DNA of 39,799 bases from Bacteroidales bacterium. GTDB taxonomy: Bacteria; Bacteroidota; Bacteroidia; Bacteroidales; UBA12077. Position 1 is the stretch's first letter. Each line of letters starts with the position of its first letter. The stretch covers positions 1 through 39,799 of the forward strand of contig DMBU01000131.1 in NCBI GenBank assembly GCA_003446015.1. Reading direction: 5' to 3'. The notes below the pieces were generated by a model. The model did not search any database and was not told the origin of the DNA. It saw only the letters and a list, made by a program, of their open reading frames with translations. Shown here piece after piece: positions 8,040-18,500 of the stretch. The translations under genes and the position numbers were made by a program.

Positions 8040-8906
8040 ATGGCATTTAATTTATTAAAAGGTAAAAAAGGACTAATTTTTGGTGCATTGAATGATAAAT
8101 CAATTGCATGGAAAGTAGCCGAAAGAGCTTACCAGGAGGGAGCAGAGATTGTTTTAACAAATGCTCCTTTTGCATTACGTTTAGGAGATACAGAAAAGCT
8201 TGCAGAAGCATGTAACACAGAAGTTATTGCTGCTGATGCAACAAGTGTTCAAGATATTGAAAAATTGATAAAAAGAACAATGGAGATTTTTGGAGGTAAA
8301 TTTGATTTTATCTTGCACTCAATCGGTATGTCTCCAAACGTACGTAAAGGAATTACATACGACAATTTAAATTATGAATATTTCTTAAAAACATTGGATG
8401 TTTCAGCTTTATCATTTCATAAGATTTTACAAGTAGCCAGAAAAAAGGATGCGTTGAATAAGTGGGGTTCTGTAATTGCACTTTCATATGTTGCTGCGCA
8501 GCGTACTTTGTATGGTTACAATGATATGGCTGATGCTAAATCATTACTTGAATCTATTGCACGTAGTTTTGGTTATATTTATGGAAGAGAGAAAAAAATC
8601 AGAATTAATACAATATCACAATCACCTACACCTACAACAGCTGGTTCCGGAATTATGGGATTAGAAGGCTTGATGGATTTTTCAAATCGTATGTCGCCAT
8701 TGGGAAATGCAACTGCTGATGAATGTGCCGATTTTTGTATAACGATGTTTTCAGATCTAACTAAAAAAGTTACTATGCAGAATCTATTCCATGATGGAGG
8801 TTTCTCTAGTATGGGTATGAGTCGAAGAGCTATGGAAGTTTATAGTAAAAATTTGGATGAATGTTGTGAATTTAGAGATGTAACTCATAAGTTTGAGGAA
8901 TTTTAA
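8040..8906 (+). CDS. fabI: enoyl-[acyl-carrier-protein] reductase (NADH)
   Basis: FabI catalyses the last reduction of each fatty acid elongation cycle, trans-2-enoyl-ACP to acyl-ACP, using NADH. It is an atypical short-chain dehydrogenase. The N-terminal segment GLIFGALNDKSIAWKVA is the cofactor-binding loop, and the catalytic Tyr and Lys lie in YGYNDMADAK, with the family spacing of six residues between them. SQSPTPTTAGSGI is the substrate-loop region. I start at ATG 8040 (MAFNLLKGKKG), giving 288 residues; an in-frame TTG at 8016 would add eight residues with no homology. It stands alone and ends at a strong bidirectional terminator. FabI is the triclosan target in other bacteria. Confidence 0.94.
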   Translation: MAFNLLKGKKGLIFGALNDKSIAWKVAERAYQEGAEIVLTNAPFALRLGDTEKLAEACNTEVIAADATSVQDIEKLIKRTMEIFGGKFDFILHSIGMSPNVRKGITYDNLNYEYFLKTLDVSALSFHKILQVARKKDALNKWGSVIALSYVAAQRTLYGYNDMADAKSLLESIARSFGYIYGREKKIRINTISQSPTPTTAGSGIMGLEGLMDFSNRMSPLGNATADECADFCITMFSDLTKKVTMQNLFHDGGFSSMGMSRRAMEVYSKNLDECCEFRDVTHKFEEF

Positions 8907-8910
8907 AAAC

Positions 8911-8946
8911 AAAAGCCAGTGAAAATAAACACTGGCTTTTTAATTT
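8911..8946. terminator. bidirectional terminator between fabI and the D15-like gene
   Basis: A perfect 11-bp stem AAAAGCCAGTG / CACTGGCTTTT surrounds an 8-base loop. A and T runs on both sides let it serve the two convergent genes. Confidence 0.88.
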
Positions 8947-8979
8947 TAGTAAATTTTATTTTGCAAGATACTAATTCAA

Positions 8980-10365
8980 TTAGAACAAAAAATTCATACC
9001 AATATAGAGTCCGCTTGAACCATCTCGTTTGTCATTCGCTAAACCGTAATCAAAAGCAACAATAAAATTTTCGTTTAGTACAAAATGAAGTCCTAATCCA
9101 TAACCTACATGAAGTTTATCTTTATCTGAATCAAAATAATTGCTTAAATCTACATTTCCATCTGTTGGGATATTTGTTTTATCAATTTTGGTTTCCTGAA
9201 CTACCTGTCCAAAGTCAGCAAAAGTGCTAAGTGCAATATATAAATTCTGATTCATGAATACTGTATTCATGAACTTCCATCGAAATTCAAAATTTCCAAA
9301 AACAACGCCATCTCCAATTACTCGGTCTCTTAAAACACCACGTATTGATTTTGATCCTCCCAGACCTTCAATAACTACCGAAGGATTATATGAAAAATTT
9401 AAATATGGTAACATATAAAATGGAGTTTCGCCGGCAATAGTTCCCTGATATGCTAAACGATACACAAATGACAATTTACGTTTTACCAAAGTAAAATACT
9501 GGCGATGAGTAATTGAAAGCTGAGTATAATCATTTTCATAATTATCAAGGAATTCAGGAGCCGTAACCAGAATAACTTCTGACCAAATACCCGACATAGG
9601 GTTCGCTTCATTATCTCTTGAATCGTAAACGGCACCAAGTTTAATGTAATTTATCTTTCCTCCATCAGCTTCTTTTTGCGGTATAATTCCCCAATTGACA
9701 TATTCGTCGTATAATCCCGGAACACTATCAATCGAAGGTAATAGTTCAGAATCACTTAATCCATCGTTTAATGCATTGATATCAACGGATGCCATTTTGT
9801 GATTGATATGAGCAAATCCTGCAAGCCATTTTAATTTGTCACCAATCATATTTCCAGAGAAATCAGCAGCAAAACGAATCATTTTTCTCTCCATCCTGTA
9901 ATACATCCTTGATTTGTATAAAGGATTATTCGGATCATCATCTTCAAAATTTGAATTATAAACTGACTGATAACCATTGAATCCGTAAAAATCAAGTGCT
10001 TGTTCAGTTAAATAGCTAAAATCACTGGTTATTCTTATGGGATTGTCAGGAAACATATGCTCTGAATCAAAAGCTATTTGATTTATCCCACTTCCTTTGG
10101 TAGTTCTCGAGATTTCAAGATAAATGGATTGTAAATATTCCGGATAACTTGTTGGTTTTCCATAATTATAGAAATTTACCAAACCTCCATACTTAAATCC
10201 TAAATCACTATCGTATGCAATAACAGGAACAGCTCCAAAGGTCCATCCATCTTTAATTTTTTCTTCTTTATTATTTTTTGTTGCTAAGGTATCTACCTGT
10301 GCATTTAAGATTAAAGACAAAAAAGTTAAAAGAATTGAAAGGATAAGGGAATTAGCTTTATTCAT
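8980..10365 (-). CDS. BamA/TamA-like surface antigen (D15) outer-membrane barrel protein
   Basis: This predicted outer-membrane beta-barrel of about 461 residues has a signal peptide (LILSILLTFLSLILNA before QVDTL). The C-terminal region resembles the Omp85/D15 barrel: VVIEGLGGSKSIRGVLRDR matches the conserved G-x-x-S-x-RG-(Y/V) segment, and the last strand ends LYIGMNFLF with a terminal Phe. There is no room for several POTRA domains, so it is a barrel-only or minimal family member rather than BamA itself. I use ATG 10365, which keeps the signal peptide N-terminal; an earlier ATG at 10392 overlaps the upstream gene. It lies 16 bases after the YfcC-like carrier and is probably co-transcribed with it. 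Its substrate is unknown. Confidence 0.75.
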   Translation of the reverse strand: MNKANSLILSILLTFLSLILNAQVDTLATKNNKEEKIKDGWTFGAVPVIAYDSDLGFKYGGLVNFYNYGKPTSYPEYLQSIYLEISRTTKGSGINQIAFDSEHMFPDNPIRITSDFSYLTEQALDFYGFNGYQSVYNSNFEDDDPNNPLYKSRMYYRMERKMIRFAADFSGNMIGDKLKWLAGFAHINHKMASVDINALNDGLSDSELLPSIDSVPGLYDEYVNWGIIPQKEADGGKINYIKLGAVYDSRDNEANPMSGIWSEVILVTAPEFLDNYENDYTQLSITHRQYFTLVKRKLSFVYRLAYQGTIAGETPFYMLPYLNFSYNPSVVIEGLGGSKSIRGVLRDRVIGDGVVFGNFEFRWKFMNTVFMNQNLYIALSTFADFGQVVQETKIDKTNIPTDGNVDLSNYFDSDKDKLHVGYGLGLHFVLNENFIVAFDYGLANDKRDGSSGLYIGMNFLF

Positions 10366-10381
10366 GTTTATTTTTTTTAAA

Positions 10382-11989
10382 TTAAAATCCATTTAAATCC
10401 ATTAAAACAGTAGGAATTAGTAATAAGAATCCTAAGATAATTAAAATGATCATAAAAGGAGTAACCCATTTAACCCATTTCTCATAAGGAATTTTGGCAA
10501 CACCAAGCACTCCAATTAAAACTCCTGATGTTGGAGTAATCATATTTGTAAATCCATCACCGAATTGAAAAGCCATTACTGTAGCCTGGCGCGATATTCC
10601 GATTAAATCAGAGAATGGAGCCATAATTGGCATGGTAAGTGCTGCTTTAGCACTTCCAGACGGAATAATTATATTTATAAAAGTTTGAATGATATACATG
10701 ATTCCGATAGAACCAACCTTTCCCATTGTTTTCATCGATTGCGAAACAGAATGTAATATGGTATCAATAATTTTTCCTTCTTGTAAAACTATAATGATTC
10801 CTCCTGCTAATCCTACGATTAATGCGGCTGATGCAATATCTTTTACTCCTTCTAAAAATAATTTTGTAATGTTATTTGGAGATTTGTTGTTTGCTATCCC
10901 TGCGGCTAAACCCATCACGAAAAATAAAGTTGCTATCTCCATTACATACCACCCGTAACCCATAACGCCTATTATTAAAAATAGTATGGTGAATAATAAA
11001 ATATTTAAAATAAAAAAATGCACCGATTTTTTTAGAACGATTGGACCCAATAAAATAAACAATCCGGTTAGTATTGGAATAATAGGTAAAGTTGTTGATG
11101 AATTTCCAATTGATAAGGTCGTATTCAGATTTATAAAAGATATAATTATTAGCGCAGCAGAGATTATTCCATAAGTTATCCATGCTGAAACAGGAGTGTT
11201 ATATTTCATGTGTTCAGGATCGATATGTTCTTTATTTCTCCAGTTTATATTATCATCTTCGTAAACAGGTGATAATTTGGGATTTTTCTTAATCTTTTGG
11301 GCATACCTTAATATATAGGCTATTCCAACAACATTGATCACAATCCATGTAAATAATCTATATTCAATTCCTGTAAATAACGGAATTCCTGAAAGTCCCT
11401 GAGCAATTCCAATGGTAAAAGGATTTAATAAAGCACCGGCAAAACCTAGTGCAGCAGCAACAAAACACATATTTACTCCTACAATTGAATCATAACCCAT
11501 TGAAAGTGCAAGTGGAACAAATATTATAACAAAGGCAATAGTCTCCTCGCTCATTCCAAATACAGCTCCAAATACTGAAAACATGAGCATAATCAGAGTG
11601 ATTATTATATTCTCAATTCCGAGAAATTTAAATAGTTTAAAATGTTCAATCTTCTTAGTCTTTTTAAGAAAAGTAAAAATTCCCACATCGATAGCCTTAC
11701 TATCGTTCATAATCCAGAACGCGCCACCAATCATTAATATAAATACGATGATATCGGCTTTATCAACAAAACCTTCAAAAAAGGCAGAAAATACTTCCCA
11801 GGTTTGTGGCTCATTATCAGTATAATGAAATGAGTCTTTAACAATTACTTCTCTTGAAGTTCCATCGCTTAACGATATGGTTTCCCTGTCAAATTCACCT
11901 CCGGGAACAAACCATGTTAAAACTGCTGAAAACAGGATGATAAAAAATACAATGACAAATGTGTGTGGAATTACTCTCTTCTTTTTCAT
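10382..11989 (-). CDS. YfcC family (DcuC/ArcD-like) transporter
   Basis: This is a 535-residue inner-membrane carrier with about a dozen hydrophobic segments. Near the N-terminus it has the family's typical TFVIVFFIILFSAVLTWFVP helix and GGEFDRE loop. The segments GMSEETIAFVIIF and FVAAALGFAGALLNPFTIG, and the C-terminal INIIIPSGSAKAALTMPIMAP and GDGFTNMITPTSGVL, look like the paired substrate-binding re-entrant regions of the ion-transporter fold. YfcC relatives are annotated as C4-dicarboxylate or basic amino acid carriers, and the real substrate is not known. It is divergent from hutI, so an amino acid or organic acid link with histidine breakdown is possible but unproven. Confidence 0.8.
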   Translation of the reverse strand: MKKKRVIPHTFVIVFFIILFSAVLTWFVPGGEFDRETISLSDGTSREVIVKDSFHYTDNEPQTWEVFSAFFEGFVDKADIIVFILMIGGAFWIMNDSKAIDVGIFTFLKKTKKIEHFKLFKFLGIENIIITLIMLMFSVFGAVFGMSEETIAFVIIFVPLALSMGYDSIVGVNMCFVAAALGFAGALLNPFTIGIAQGLSGIPLFTGIEYRLFTWIVINVVGIAYILRYAQKIKKNPKLSPVYEDDNINWRNKEHIDPEHMKYNTPVSAWITYGIISAALIIISFINLNTTLSIGNSSTTLPIIPILTGLFILLGPIVLKKSVHFFILNILLFTILFLIIGVMGYGWYVMEIATLFFVMGLAAGIANNKSPNNITKLFLEGVKDIASAALIVGLAGGIIIVLQEGKIIDTILHSVSQSMKTMGKVGSIGIMYIIQTFINIIIPSGSAKAALTMPIMAPFSDLIGISRQATVMAFQFGDGFTNMITPTSGVLIGVLGVAKIPYEKWVKWVTPFMIILIILGFLLLIPTVLMDLNGF

Positions 11990-12057
11990 AGCTATATTGA
12001 TTTCAATTTCCGTTCAAGTTTGTAAAAATAGAATATATTTATACAACAGGAAATTTT

Positions 12058-12089
12058 TTGTTTATATCACAATGATTTTTGTATTTTCG
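12058..12089 (+). promoter_or_regulatory. promoter of hutI
   Basis: TTG (12058-12060) is followed after 21 bases by TATTTTCG (12082-12089), one mismatch from TAnnTTTG. The predicted start near 12096 gives a leader of about 90 bases. The 195-base divergent gap to the YfcC gene must also hold that gene's promoter, which I cannot place convincingly. Confidence 0.55.
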
Positions 12090-12184
12090 TACCAAATCAA
12101 TACTAAAATATTTCAGGTTTAATATTTCAAATTTCAAGATAAAATAAAGTGTTTGAGAAATCTGAAACTCAAAACTCAAAACAT

Positions 12185-13423
12185 ATGACATTATTAATAA
12201 AGAACATAAAATCACTTATCAATGTTGAAAAAAATCCTGTAAAGTGGGTTGCTGGAAAGGATATGCAGAAATTAAATACCATTGAAGATGCATATTTGCT
12301 AATTGTAAATGATAAGATTTCTGATTTTGGGAAAATGGAGGATCTTATTGAGAAAGATTTTAAAGGCAAAATAATTAATGCAAAAGGAAAAATGGTATTT
12401 CCTTCTTTTTGTGATTCGCATACACATTTGGTTTATGCCGGTAGCAGAGAAATTGAATATGGAGATAAAATAAGAGGATTATCATATGAAGAGATTGCGA
12501 AACGTGGTGGTGGAATATTAAATTCCGCGAAACTTTTGCATAACACTTCAGAAGATGCATTGTATGAGCAATCTTTGAAAAGAATAAACGAAATAATTGG
12601 ATTCGGAACTGGTGCAGTTGAAATTAAAAGTGGCTATGGATTAACAGTCGAAGATGAATTGAAAATGCTTCGGGTTATTAAACGATTAAAGGATACCACC
12701 CCAATTACAATAAAATCAACCTTTTTGGGAGCACATGCCGTGCCGGCTGAATATAAGGAAAAACAGGATGATTATGTCGATTTAGTTATCAATGAAATGA
12801 TCCCTCAAGTAGCGTCTGAAGATTTAGCCGATTATATTGATGTATTTTGTGATAAAGGGTTTTTTACGGTTGAGCAAACGGATCGAATTTTAATGGCAGG
12901 GATGAAATATGGATTACGTCCTAAGATACATGCTAATGAACTGGATTATTCCGGAGGCATTCAAATTGGTGTTAAGTACAATGCTCTATCTGTTGATCAT
13001 CTTGAATTTACTGGTGATGATGAAATTAAAGCTTTGCTAGGATCCGAGACTATTCCAACATTACTACCCGGGGCTGCGTTTTTCTTAGGGATGATTGATC
13101 CTCCTGTACGTAAAATGATTGATGCTGGTTTACCAATTGCGCTAGCCTCTGATTATAATCCTGGTTCATCACCATCAGGGAATATGAAATTTATAATGTC
13201 TTTAGGTACAATAAAATTACGAATGCTACCAGAAGAGGTTATCAATGCAAGTACAATAAATGGTGCATATGCAATGGGTTTAAGTGAATCTCATGGCAGT
13301 ATTGCAAAAGGTAAGATTGCAAATGTTTTTATTACAAAGGAAATTCCGAGTTATGATTTCATGCCTTATTCATATACAAGTAATTTAATTGATCAGGTTA
13401 TTCTAAATGGTAAAATAATTTAA
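12185..13423 (+). CDS. hutI: imidazolonepropionase
   Basis: HutI is a zinc or iron amidohydrolase that opens the ring of 4-imidazolone-5-propionate to N-formimino-L-glutamate, the third step of histidine degradation. The metal-binding signature is SHTHLVYAGSR. Further active-site parts are GAHAVP, HANELDYSGG, the metal-ligand His in SVDHLEFTG and the Asp in LASDYNPGS. The 412 residues from ATG 12185 fit the family. An upstream in-frame codon at 12149 would add a polar stretch with no homology. It precedes the formiminotransferase-cyclodeaminase gene, which uses its product. hutH and hutU are not in the window. Confidence 0.95.
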   Translation: MTLLIKNIKSLINVEKNPVKWVAGKDMQKLNTIEDAYLLIVNDKISDFGKMEDLIEKDFKGKIINAKGKMVFPSFCDSHTHLVYAGSREIEYGDKIRGLSYEEIAKRGGGILNSAKLLHNTSEDALYEQSLKRINEIIGFGTGAVEIKSGYGLTVEDELKMLRVIKRLKDTTPITIKSTFLGAHAVPAEYKEKQDDYVDLVINEMIPQVASEDLADYIDVFCDKGFFTVEQTDRILMAGMKYGLRPKIHANELDYSGGIQIGVKYNALSVDHLEFTGDDEIKALLGSETIPTLLPGAAFFLGMIDPPVRKMIDAGLPIALASDYNPGSSPSGNMKFIMSLGTIKLRMLPEEVINASTINGAYAMGLSESHGSIAKGKIANVFITKEIPSYDFMPYSYTSNLIDQVILNGKII

Positions 13424-13577
13424 AATGCTCATAATCATTTATAAAGATAAAGAACCCAAATTTAAAAAGATCAATAGTATAAGATATCCATAGATCTTTC
13501 TAAAATTTTACATATAATATTAAGATATAGTCTAAAAATAGTTAATTTTCAAAACCAACATATAATTAGAAAATAAA

Positions 13578-15263
13578 ATGAAACAATTAATAGAATGTGT
13601 TCCTAATTTCAGTGAAGGGAACAATATGGATATTATCAAACAAATTACAAATGAAATTGAATCTGTTGAAGGAGTAAGTTTGCTGGATGTTGATCCCGGG
13701 CAGGCAACTAACAGAACCGTTGTTACTATGGTTGGTACTCCTGATGAAGTTTGTGAGGCAGCATTTCTTGCAGTTAAGAAAGCATCTCAATTAATAGATA
13801 TGCGTCATCATAAAGGCGCACATCCCCGATTTGGAGCAACTGATGTTTGTCCATTAGTTCCTGTAGCCGGAATTACTATGGAAGAAACCATTGAATATGC
13901 AAGAAAATTAGCTAAACGATTAGGCGATGAATTGAATATCCCAATATATTGTTATGAAAATGCAGCATTAATTGATGAACGTAGAAATTTAGCCGTGTGT
14001 CGCTCTGGCGAATATGAGGGATTAAAAGATAAATTGTCAAAACCTGAATGGAAACCTGATTTTGGTCCTTCAGAATTTAATGCTAAAGCAGGAGCTACTG
14101 CTGTTGGAGCAAGGGATTTTCTTGTTGCATATAATGTAAACTTAAACACAACATCAACACGACGAGCTAATGCAATTGCATTTGATGTTCGTGAAAAGGG
14201 AAGACCTCTGCGCGAAGGTGATCCTATAACCGGAAAACAAGTGCTTGATGAAAAAGGAAATAAAGTTTGGATTCCCGGAAGTCTAAAAGCTGTTAAAGCT
14301 ATTGGTTGGTTTATTGACGAATATGGTGTTGCGCAAATTTCAATGAATCTCACAAATATTAGTATTACTCCGGTACATATAGCATACGACGAAGTATTTA
14401 AAAAAGCTCTTGAACGTGGGGTTCGTGTTACAGGTTCAGAATTGGTAGGATTAATTCCATTACAGGCAATGATTGATGCAGGAAAGTATTTCCTGAAAAA
14501 ACAAAATCGTTCTGTTGGGATTCCTGAAAGAGAAATTATAAAAATAGCTGTGAAGTCATTAGGTCTTAATGATCTTTACGAATTTAAACCTGAAGAAAAA
14601 ATTATAGAGTATAAGTTGGCTGCTGATCAAAAGAAAAAGAAACTGGTTGATTTAACACTAACTGAGTTTACAGACGAAACTGCTTCTGAGTCACCAGCAC
14701 CGGGAGGAGGATCGGCTTCTGCTTACATGGGAGCAATGGGAGTAGCTTTAGGAACAATGGTTGCAAATTTATCTTCTCATAAGCGTGGTTGGGACGATCG
14801 TTGGGAGGAATTTTCTGAATGGGCTGAAAAAGGAATGAAATATCAATCTGAGTTAGTACGATTGGTTGATGAAGATACAGATGCTTTTAATAAAATCATG
14901 GACGCGTTTGCTTTGCCAAAGAAAACAGACGAAGAAAAGAATACAAGAAAACAAGCAATTCAGGATGCAACCAAAAATGCTATATTAGTTCCTTTTCGGG
15001 TTATGGAAGTTGCTTTTAAAGCATTAGAAGTCGTAAAAGCAATGGCTGAGATTGGGAATCCTAATTCAATCTCTGATGCTGGAGTTGGAGCATTAGCAAT
15101 TCGATCTTGTATAAAAGGTGCTTTTTTAAATGTTAAAATCAATTCTGGTGACCTCGATGATAAAACCTTTATACATACCGTTAGCTCAAAAGCACAAGAA
15201 ATCGAAAGAAAAACAGAAGAACTTGAAAAAGAAATTTTACAAATAGTCCATGATAAGCTTTAA
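13578..15263 (+). CDS. ftcD: bifunctional glutamate formimidoyltransferase / formimidoyl-THF cyclodeaminase
   Basis: This fused enzyme moves the formimino group from formiminoglutamate to tetrahydrofolate, releasing glutamate, then deaminates the product to 5,10-methenyl-THF. Residues 1 to about 330 are the transferase, opening LIECVPNFSEGN and containing HHKGAHPRFGATDVCPLVPV with the catalytic His. A linker of about 25 residues leads into the cyclodeaminase from about 355, with the glycine-rich ESPAPGGGSASA and the helical remainder. At 561 residues it has the eukaryote-like fused length, whereas many bacteria split the two parts. It lies 154 bases after hutI on the same strand. A perfect terminator follows. 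Histidine-derived one-carbon units enter folate here. Confidence 0.95.
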   Translation: MKQLIECVPNFSEGNNMDIIKQITNEIESVEGVSLLDVDPGQATNRTVVTMVGTPDEVCEAAFLAVKKASQLIDMRHHKGAHPRFGATDVCPLVPVAGITMEETIEYARKLAKRLGDELNIPIYCYENAALIDERRNLAVCRSGEYEGLKDKLSKPEWKPDFGPSEFNAKAGATAVGARDFLVAYNVNLNTTSTRRANAIAFDVREKGRPLREGDPITGKQVLDEKGNKVWIPGSLKAVKAIGWFIDEYGVAQISMNLTNISITPVHIAYDEVFKKALERGVRVTGSELVGLIPLQAMIDAGKYFLKKQNRSVGIPEREIIKIAVKSLGLNDLYEFKPEEKIIEYKLAADQKKKKLVDLTLTEFTDETASESPAPGGGSASAYMGAMGVALGTMVANLSSHKRGWDDRWEEFSEWAEKGMKYQSELVRLVDEDTDAFNKIMDAFALPKKTDEEKNTRKQAIQDATKNAILVPFRVMEVAFKALEVVKAMAEIGNPNSISDAGVGALAIRSCIKGAFLNVKINSGDLDDKTFIHTVSSKAQEIERKTEELEKEILQIVHDKL

Positions 15264-15303
15264 AAGATTAAAATTTAGATACGAAATTTAACTTAAATGT
15301 TAA

Positions 15304-15347
15304 GAAAGCCCAGTATTCCATGCATACTGGGCTTTCTTGTTTTTTTA
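15304..15347 (+). terminator. strong terminator after ftcD
   Basis: A perfect 13-bp stem GAAAGCCCAGTAT / ATACTGGGCTTTC with a 7-base loop is followed by TTGTTTTTTTATTT. It isolates the hut genes from the SusC operon. Confidence 0.92.
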
Positions 15348-15461
15348 TTTCAAATAAAACTGGAGTTTTTTTTTAAAATTATTTTATCGTTTTTTAATAA
15401 ATATTTTTTTTAAATGTTGATGACTGTTAAAAAAAGATTGCTTTATTAAGCTTAGTTTTTT

Positions 15462-15490
15462 TTGTTTATTCTAATTTTTTTATACATTAG
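15462..15490 (+). promoter_or_regulatory. promoter of the first SusC operon
   Basis: TTG (15462-15464), 18 bases, then TACATTAG (15483-15490), one mismatch from TAnnTTTG. The predicted start near 15497 gives a leader of about 45 bases that is shared almost base for base with the second SusC gene. Confidence 0.5.
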
Positions 15491-15541
15491 CGCTGAAGAA
15501 TATTTTTATATTAACTATTTATGAACCTAAAATTTTTATCT

Positions 15542-18500
15542 ATGAAGAAATTAACAATTTTTCTTGCATTCTTGCTGTTTGTTGGTTTTACCTTGCAGGC
15601 ACAAATGCAAATCTCGGGTACGGTAACCGGTGCTGAAGACGGGTTATCAATCCCTGGGGTATCTGTAGTGGTAAAAAACAATCCCACTATTGGTACTACT
15701 ACCGATATGGACGGTAAATTTAATATTACTGTTCCTAGTGAAACTGAAGCCTTGATTTTTAGTTTCGTTGGTATGAAAACACAGGAAGCAGCTATTAATG
15801 GCCGCACTGTGATTGACGTACAGCTGGAAGCAGAGGTTCTTGAAATGGATGAAGTTGTTGTAACAGCTTTAGGTATTTCAAGAGAGAAGAAAGCCTTAGG
15901 GTATTCAGTTCAGGATTTAAGCGGAGATGAATTTACAAAAGCTCGTGAAGCTAATGTGGTAAATTCTCTTTCCGGTAAAGTATCAGGTGTAAATATTACC
16001 CAAAGTTCGGGTGCTGTTGGAGCTTCTACAAGAATAGAGCTTCGTGGTGCATCTTCAATTACTGGTAATACTCAACCTTTATTTATCGTTGATGGAATTC
16101 CTTTAGATAACACAAACTATGGTACTGCTACTGATGGTGGAGGTTTTGACCTTCCAAACGGTGTTGCAGATGTTAACGCTGATGATATTGCTACATTATC
16201 AGTGTTAAAAGGCCCTAGTGCTGCCGCTTTATATGGTGTTAGAGCAGCTAATGGTGTGATTGTAATTACTACTAAAACTGGTAAAGCTAGTAAAAATAAA
16301 GAAATAGGTGTTTCTTTTAACTCTACTACTACTTTTGAAAAACCTTTAGTACTTCCATCATTCCAGAATTCTTATGGACAAGGTCCAAACAATGATTATT
16401 TTGAGTGGATTGATGGTACTACTGGTGATGGTGGTGTTGATGAAAGTTGGGGTCCACCTCTTGACATTGGATTAGAGTTTGTACAATGGGATAACTACAA
16501 ATATAATGGTGGTGCTTCTCCATGGGTTTCGCAACCAGACAATGTTAAAGATTTTTATGAAACAGGTATAACCACAAATAATAATTTAGCTTTAAATGGT
16601 GGTACCGAAAAAATGGCTTACCGTTTATCTATGGGAGCAATGAATCAGACTGGTATGGTTCCAAATACTGATTTCGATAAGTACACTATTTCTGGTAATG
16701 CCAGTTATAATTTTACTGATAAATTAAAAGCAGGTTTTACGGTAAATTATAGTAAATCAATAAGTGGAAATCTGCCAACAATTGGTTATACCAACGAAAA
16801 CCCACTTCAACAAACCATTTGGGCTGGTAGAAACGTGGATTGGTCGGCACTGGAAGATTATAAGAATTTACCATTAGCACCAGTTGGAACTCCTGCAGAA
16901 GGAACTCCATTAAACTGGAATACACAATTCCAAAACAACCCCTACTGGGTACTTGATAATAACTTAAATAAGTTAGATAAAGACCGTTTATTAGGAAGTC
17001 TGAACTTATCATATCAGTTTACAGATTATTTAAGTGTTGTTGGAAAAACTTCTATTGATAGCTGGTCTTCTTTAATTAAAGAACAAAAAGCTGTTGGAAC
17101 TAACGAATTTAAAGATGGTTATTACAGAGAAACCAGCAGAAGATATTCTGAAATGAACTCTGACATCTTAATTATGTTCAACAAAGAAATTGCAAGTGAT
17201 TTCAATATTTCTTTAAATCTTGGTGGTAACCAAATGAGCAGATCTTATACTCGTTTACAAGGCGAAGCTCCTGGTATTGAACTACCTGGTGTTTATACTC
17301 TGTCAAATGTTAAATCTGGTTATAGTCCTACGTTAACAAGTTTTACAGAAGAAAGTCAAATCAATAGTATTTACGGACAAGGTCAGATTTCTTATAAAAA
17401 CGCTTTATTCCTGGATTTCACAGGAAGAAACGACTGGGCTTCTGTATTACCTATGGATAATAATTCTTTCTTTTATCCATCCGTTAACTTAGGTGCTGTT
17501 ATTACTGATCTTTTAGGAATGCAATCATCTGTTTTGACTTTTGCTAAACTTAGGTTAGGTTGGTCAAAAGTGGGAGGTATTGGAGCTTTAGATCCTTACC
17601 AGTTAGAACAAGCATATCAGTTTAGGACTGACTCATGGGGAAGTGTTTCATTACTTTTCAACCCTGATCAGCTAAACAATCCTAACATTAAACCTGAATC
17701 AAAAACAGCTTATGAAGTTGGTATTGATACAAGATTTTTCAACAATAAGTTAAGATTAGATGTAACTTATTTTAACGAAACAAGCTCAGACTTAATTGTT
17801 CCTGTTGAAGTTTCTGCATCAACCGGTTATATTACTTCTCTTGATAATGTTGGTGAAATGACCAATAAAGGTTTTGAAGTTCAATTAGGAATTACAGCCG
17901 TAAAAACTAAAGATTTATTAGTTGATTTTGATATTAACTATTACAAAAACGAAAATGAAGTTACTTCATTAGGTGGTTTGGAAGCATTAGTTCTTGGTGG
18001 ACAGTGGAACATGGATCTACAAGCTCGTGAAGGTCATCCTTGGGGTGATATTTATGGTCCTGCATTCGATAGAGATGCTGATGGCAATATCATTTACGAA
18101 AATGGAGTTCCTGTAAAAAAAGCAGATTATGAAGTTGTTGGAAACATTCAGCCAGACTGGCGAGGTGGTATTACGATGAACATTAGCTATAAAGGTTTAA
18201 GTTTAAGTACAACGCTTGATGGTAAATTCGGTGGTGATATTTATACCATGACAACTACATGGGGACGTTATTCAGGTGTTCTTGAAGAAACATTACTTGG
18301 TAGAGAAAGTGGTCTTGTTGGCGAAGGTGTTATGTGGGATGCTGAATCCGGAACATATGTTCCTAACAATGTTGTGGTTTCTGCTAAAACATTTAACCAG
18401 GTTGCTTATGACAATGCAGTTATTGAAAGTTCTGTATTTGATGCATCTTATGTAAAATGGAGACAACTTGTTATAAGTTATGAACTTCCTGGCAAATGGT

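Noticed and set aside
12149..12184. Longer start for hutI
   Set aside because: The extra 12 residues are polar and unlike the family; ATG 12185 gives the normal N-terminus MTLLIKN.
13424..13577. Terminator between hutI and ftcD
   Set aside because: AAAGATC/GATCTTT can pair, but the loop is long and the stem AT-rich; the two genes probably share a transcript.
13952..14353. 133-residue minus-strand reading frame inside ftcD
   Set aside because: It lies wholly within a strongly supported gene on the other strand and shows no motif, promoter or signal; it is a shadow of codon usage.
15521..15541. Start of SusC copy 1 at the upstream ATG
   Set aside because: The matching frame is closed by a stop in copy 2, and the signal peptide begins at ATG 15542 in both. 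It is kept only as a finding.
15264..15541. Riboswitch before SusC copy 1
   Set aside because: Apart from the ftcD terminator and the promoter, the region is T- and A-rich with no conserved aptamer-like helices that I can see.
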